Positions 6,544-7,849 of a DNA stretch of 7,849 bases are shown piece by piece. Both the position numbers and the translations under genes were made by a program. The notes under the pieces are model-generated. The model saw nothing but the letters and a program-made list of their open reading frames with translations, did not search any database and was not told where the DNA came from. How positions within the stretch are numbered: the stretch's first letter is position 1; every line of letters begins with the position of its first letter. This DNA comes from CAZVRZ01 sp964629965 (GTDB taxonomy: Bacteria > Chloroflexota > Anaerolineae > Anaerolineales > UBA4823): the NCBI GenBank assembly GCA_964629965.1, contig CAZVRZ010000207.1, positions 1-7,849 of the forward strand. The letters run 5' to 3'.

Positions 6544-7749
6544 TCAACGGATAGGTTCAGCCGGGGTGCTCTGAGCGATAAAGATAATGCCATCGTATAG
6601 CTGAAGCCAACTCGTGTGCAACGTGTACCAGTCCGGGTTCAGCCGGTAGATTGCGTGAAGCTCTTGGAACTCGTGCGAGCTTTGGGGCGCTTCGAGCCAG
6701 GAGCGCAAGGCCGGCGCCTGTGATAGAGTCTGGAAATCCAGGTAGAGCAGCGGTTGGTTCAGCCTGGTCAGAGCATAAGCATAGAAATCGGGAGTGGCTG
6801 GCCCCACAGAGGAGGTGTGTACGGTAGCCATACGTGACGTAAAAGACCCGTGATCAAATTCGAAACCCAGTAGATAAGCCTGGTTGCCCCAGGTTTGTTT
6901 CAGGTAGTTTCCCATCCAGCCGCTGCCGTTCGATATGTGGGCGTTATGCGCCCAAAGCACGATCTTGCTATCCGGGCCAGATTCCTCCAGGATGTGGTTC
7001 ACATTCTGGGCCATAATGGGGTCGCGCTCACCCACGATGGGATCAAAGCCATGAAAGGTGATGCGTTGCTCTGGATCCACGCTGGCATTGTAAGTCCGCA
7101 TCCAGTTGAGCATATCCATCACTTCTTGAGTTGCCCAGGGCCAATACAGCACCCTGGTGGGGTCCGCCTCTTTGCCCTGGATATATTCATCGAGCAGGCG
7201 ACCATCAGCCGGACTGAGTTCCATGCCGAAATGCCGGAAACCCATCTCGATCACCAGAAATTCCACCAGACGGTGCTTCATGCGAAAAAACTGGCTGGTC
7301 CCGTGGGTGGCTTCGCCCAAGGCTACAATGCGCTTCCCTGTTAGAAGAGATGCCACCGGCTGCAAATCGTCAAAGCCCTGCCCGGCATCCACCGATACAA
7401 GCGGGAATGTGTTCTCCTGCAGTGCGACGAGAACTTCATCACTGGCGATGTCAGGGTGCTGGCGCACCGCTTCTCGAATGGTTGGGTAAGCGATCAGGCT
7501 AACGGCAACGAGTGTAAGCATTAGGCTGAGAGGTAATGCTGCTCGAAGGTGGCGATTAGACCCGATTTTTAGTGAGATCCTCAGCCCCCCGTAGCATATC
7601 ACTGCAAACACCAACACCGGCAGGGTATAGTCGATGAACAGCGAGGGAGTGATCAGCGCCAGGAAGATGTAAGCCAATGCGCCATCAACCGATGCGATTC
7701 CAACCGAAAGGATGGCTACGATAACCATGAGGAGATATTTTTTGAACAT
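6544..7749 (-). CDS. Membrane-anchored erythromycin-esterase-family protein, compact form
   Basis: This 401-residue protein has three or four membrane segments at its N-terminus (about 4-39, 41-60, 70-90) and a catalytic domain of the Ere/succinoglycan-biosynthesis-related type at about 120-395. Key motifs are ALGEATHGTSQFFRMKHRL (143-161), with Glu146, His149 and Arg156; FGMELSPADGRLLDEYI (174-190) with Glu177; WPWATQEV; FHGFD (232-236); RDPIMAQNV (242-250); and WAHNAHI (266-272) with His268 and His271. The expected catalytic His and second-cleft His residues are thus kept. The segment between HGFD and RD is only five residues, where EreA/EreB-type proteins carry a long helical region. Macrolide resistance should not be assumed, since most of this family is of unknown substrate. 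The start is supported by TATAAT six bases upstream. Whether the domain faces in or out depends on the uncertain helix count. Confidence 0.88.
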   Translation of the reverse strand: MFKKYLLMVIVAILSVGIASVDGALAYIFLALITPSLFIDYTLPVLVFAVICYGGLRISLKIGSNRHLRAALPLSLMLTLVAVSLIAYPTIREAVRQHPDIASDEVLVALQENTFPLVSVDAGQGFDDLQPVASLLTGKRIVALGEATHGTSQFFRMKHRLVEFLVIEMGFRHFGMELSPADGRLLDEYIQGKEADPTRVLYWPWATQEVMDMLNWMRTYNASVDPEQRITFHGFDPIVGERDPIMAQNVNHILEESGPDSKIVLWAHNAHISNGSGWMGNYLKQTWGNQAYLLGFEFDHGSFTSRMATVHTSSVGPATPDFYAYALTRLNQPLLYLDFQTLSQAPALRSWLEAPQSSHEFQELHAIYRLNPDWYTLHTSWLQLYDGIIFIAQSTPAEPIR

Positions 7750-7755
7750 GCGTTT

Positions 7756-7761
7756 ATTATA
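7756..7761 (-). promoter_or_regulatory. -10 element (TATAAT) of the esterase-family gene
   Basis: A perfect TATAAT on the - strand is followed by six bases and then the ATG at 7749, which puts the expected first transcribed base on the start codon itself. There is no Shine-Dalgarno sequence between them. The expected -35 position reads GGGGAT, which is not a match. Confidence 0.55.
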
Positions 7762-7849
7762 AATCTATCTGCCATATTATCCCCCGCCTGCTGCACTCCC
7801 GATCTCAGAAGTCCAACAGGGGAGGGGTGATGCCTGCTCCTGGCGGGAT
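7762..7849. other. Right edge, no supportable gene
   Basis: This 88-base stretch is GC-rich toward the window edge. CCCGCC (7783-7788) and GGCGGG (7842-7847) are complementary but far apart. Short frames run off the edge on both strands and are discussed among the rejected items. Nothing can be assigned with confidence. Confidence 0.4.

Noticed and set aside
6895..7344. A 149-codon open frame on the + strand
   Set aside because: It is antisense to the conserved catalytic motifs of the esterase-family gene and has no recognisable domain or ribosome-binding site.
6544..7749. Macrolide resistance gene ereA or ereB
   Set aside because: The protein belongs to the broad family but has an N-terminal membrane anchor and lacks a long internal region. 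Nothing in the context suggests mobile resistance.
7805..7849. A possible gene end on the - strand, reading ...PPGAGITPPLLDF then TGA
   Set aside because: Only 14 codons are visible, and at least one other frame is also open there because the sequence is GC-rich. This is too little to support a gene.
7818..7849. A possible + strand start, with ATG at 7830 after a G-rich AGGGGAGGGG run
   Set aside because: Only six codons are seen before the window ends, and nothing in them is recognisable.
1..7849. tRNA, rRNA, CRISPR arrays, transposases and phage genes
   Set aside because: No cloverleaf, no regularly spaced direct repeats and no recognisable mobile-element protein were seen on either strand.

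Overview
The window reads as bacterial chromosome of middling GC content. It holds six complete protein genes and no RNA gene, CRISPR array, transposase or phage gene. The gene mix suggests a member of the Chloroflexota, perhaps Anaerolineae: a large GT-C-like membrane protein with a YYFEKAELA..GDW tail, an FGE-like plus TolB-propeller lipoprotein with Thr/Pro-rich linkers, and a small CxxCH haem-binding protein starting MKKNVIRLLAW. This placement is an inference from family resemblance, not from a marker gene.

Layout. Positions 1-110 are a promoter region. A polytopic membrane protein, probably a GT-C-fold glycosyltransferase, runs on the + strand at 111-2198. All other genes are on the - strand. 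In transcription order from the right they are: a membrane-anchored erythromycin-esterase-family protein (7749-6544), a GNAT acetyltransferase (6424-5822), a CxxCH haem-binding protein (5780-5346), a large lipoprotein with an FGE-like domain and a beta-propeller (5287-3086), and a HAD hydrolase (2981-2292). The HAD gene converges on the membrane protein gene across a 93-base gap.

Regulation. The 119-base gap between the esterase-family gene and the GNAT gene holds a striking 74-base palindromic element with perfect 18-bp arms. Its GNAT-proximal arm appears to supply the -35 of the GNAT promoter. Three genes (membrane protein, esterase-family, GNAT) have a perfect TATAAT 6-10 bases before the ATG and no Shine-Dalgarno sequence, which points to leaderless mRNAs. 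The haem-protein and lipoprotein genes, which look operon-internal, instead have Shine-Dalgarno sequences. GNAT, haem protein and lipoprotein (gaps of 41 and 58 bases) are therefore probably one transcript, with the HAD gene possibly read through after a 104-base gap.

Function. Four products are predicted at the membrane or outside the cytoplasm: the GT-C-like protein, the esterase-family protein, the haem protein and the lipoprotein. The GNAT and HAD proteins are cytoplasmic. No single pathway ties them together. The most unusual items are the palindromic element with its promoter overlap, the FGE-like domain that lacks both catalytic cysteines, and the unusually compact esterase-family catalytic domain.
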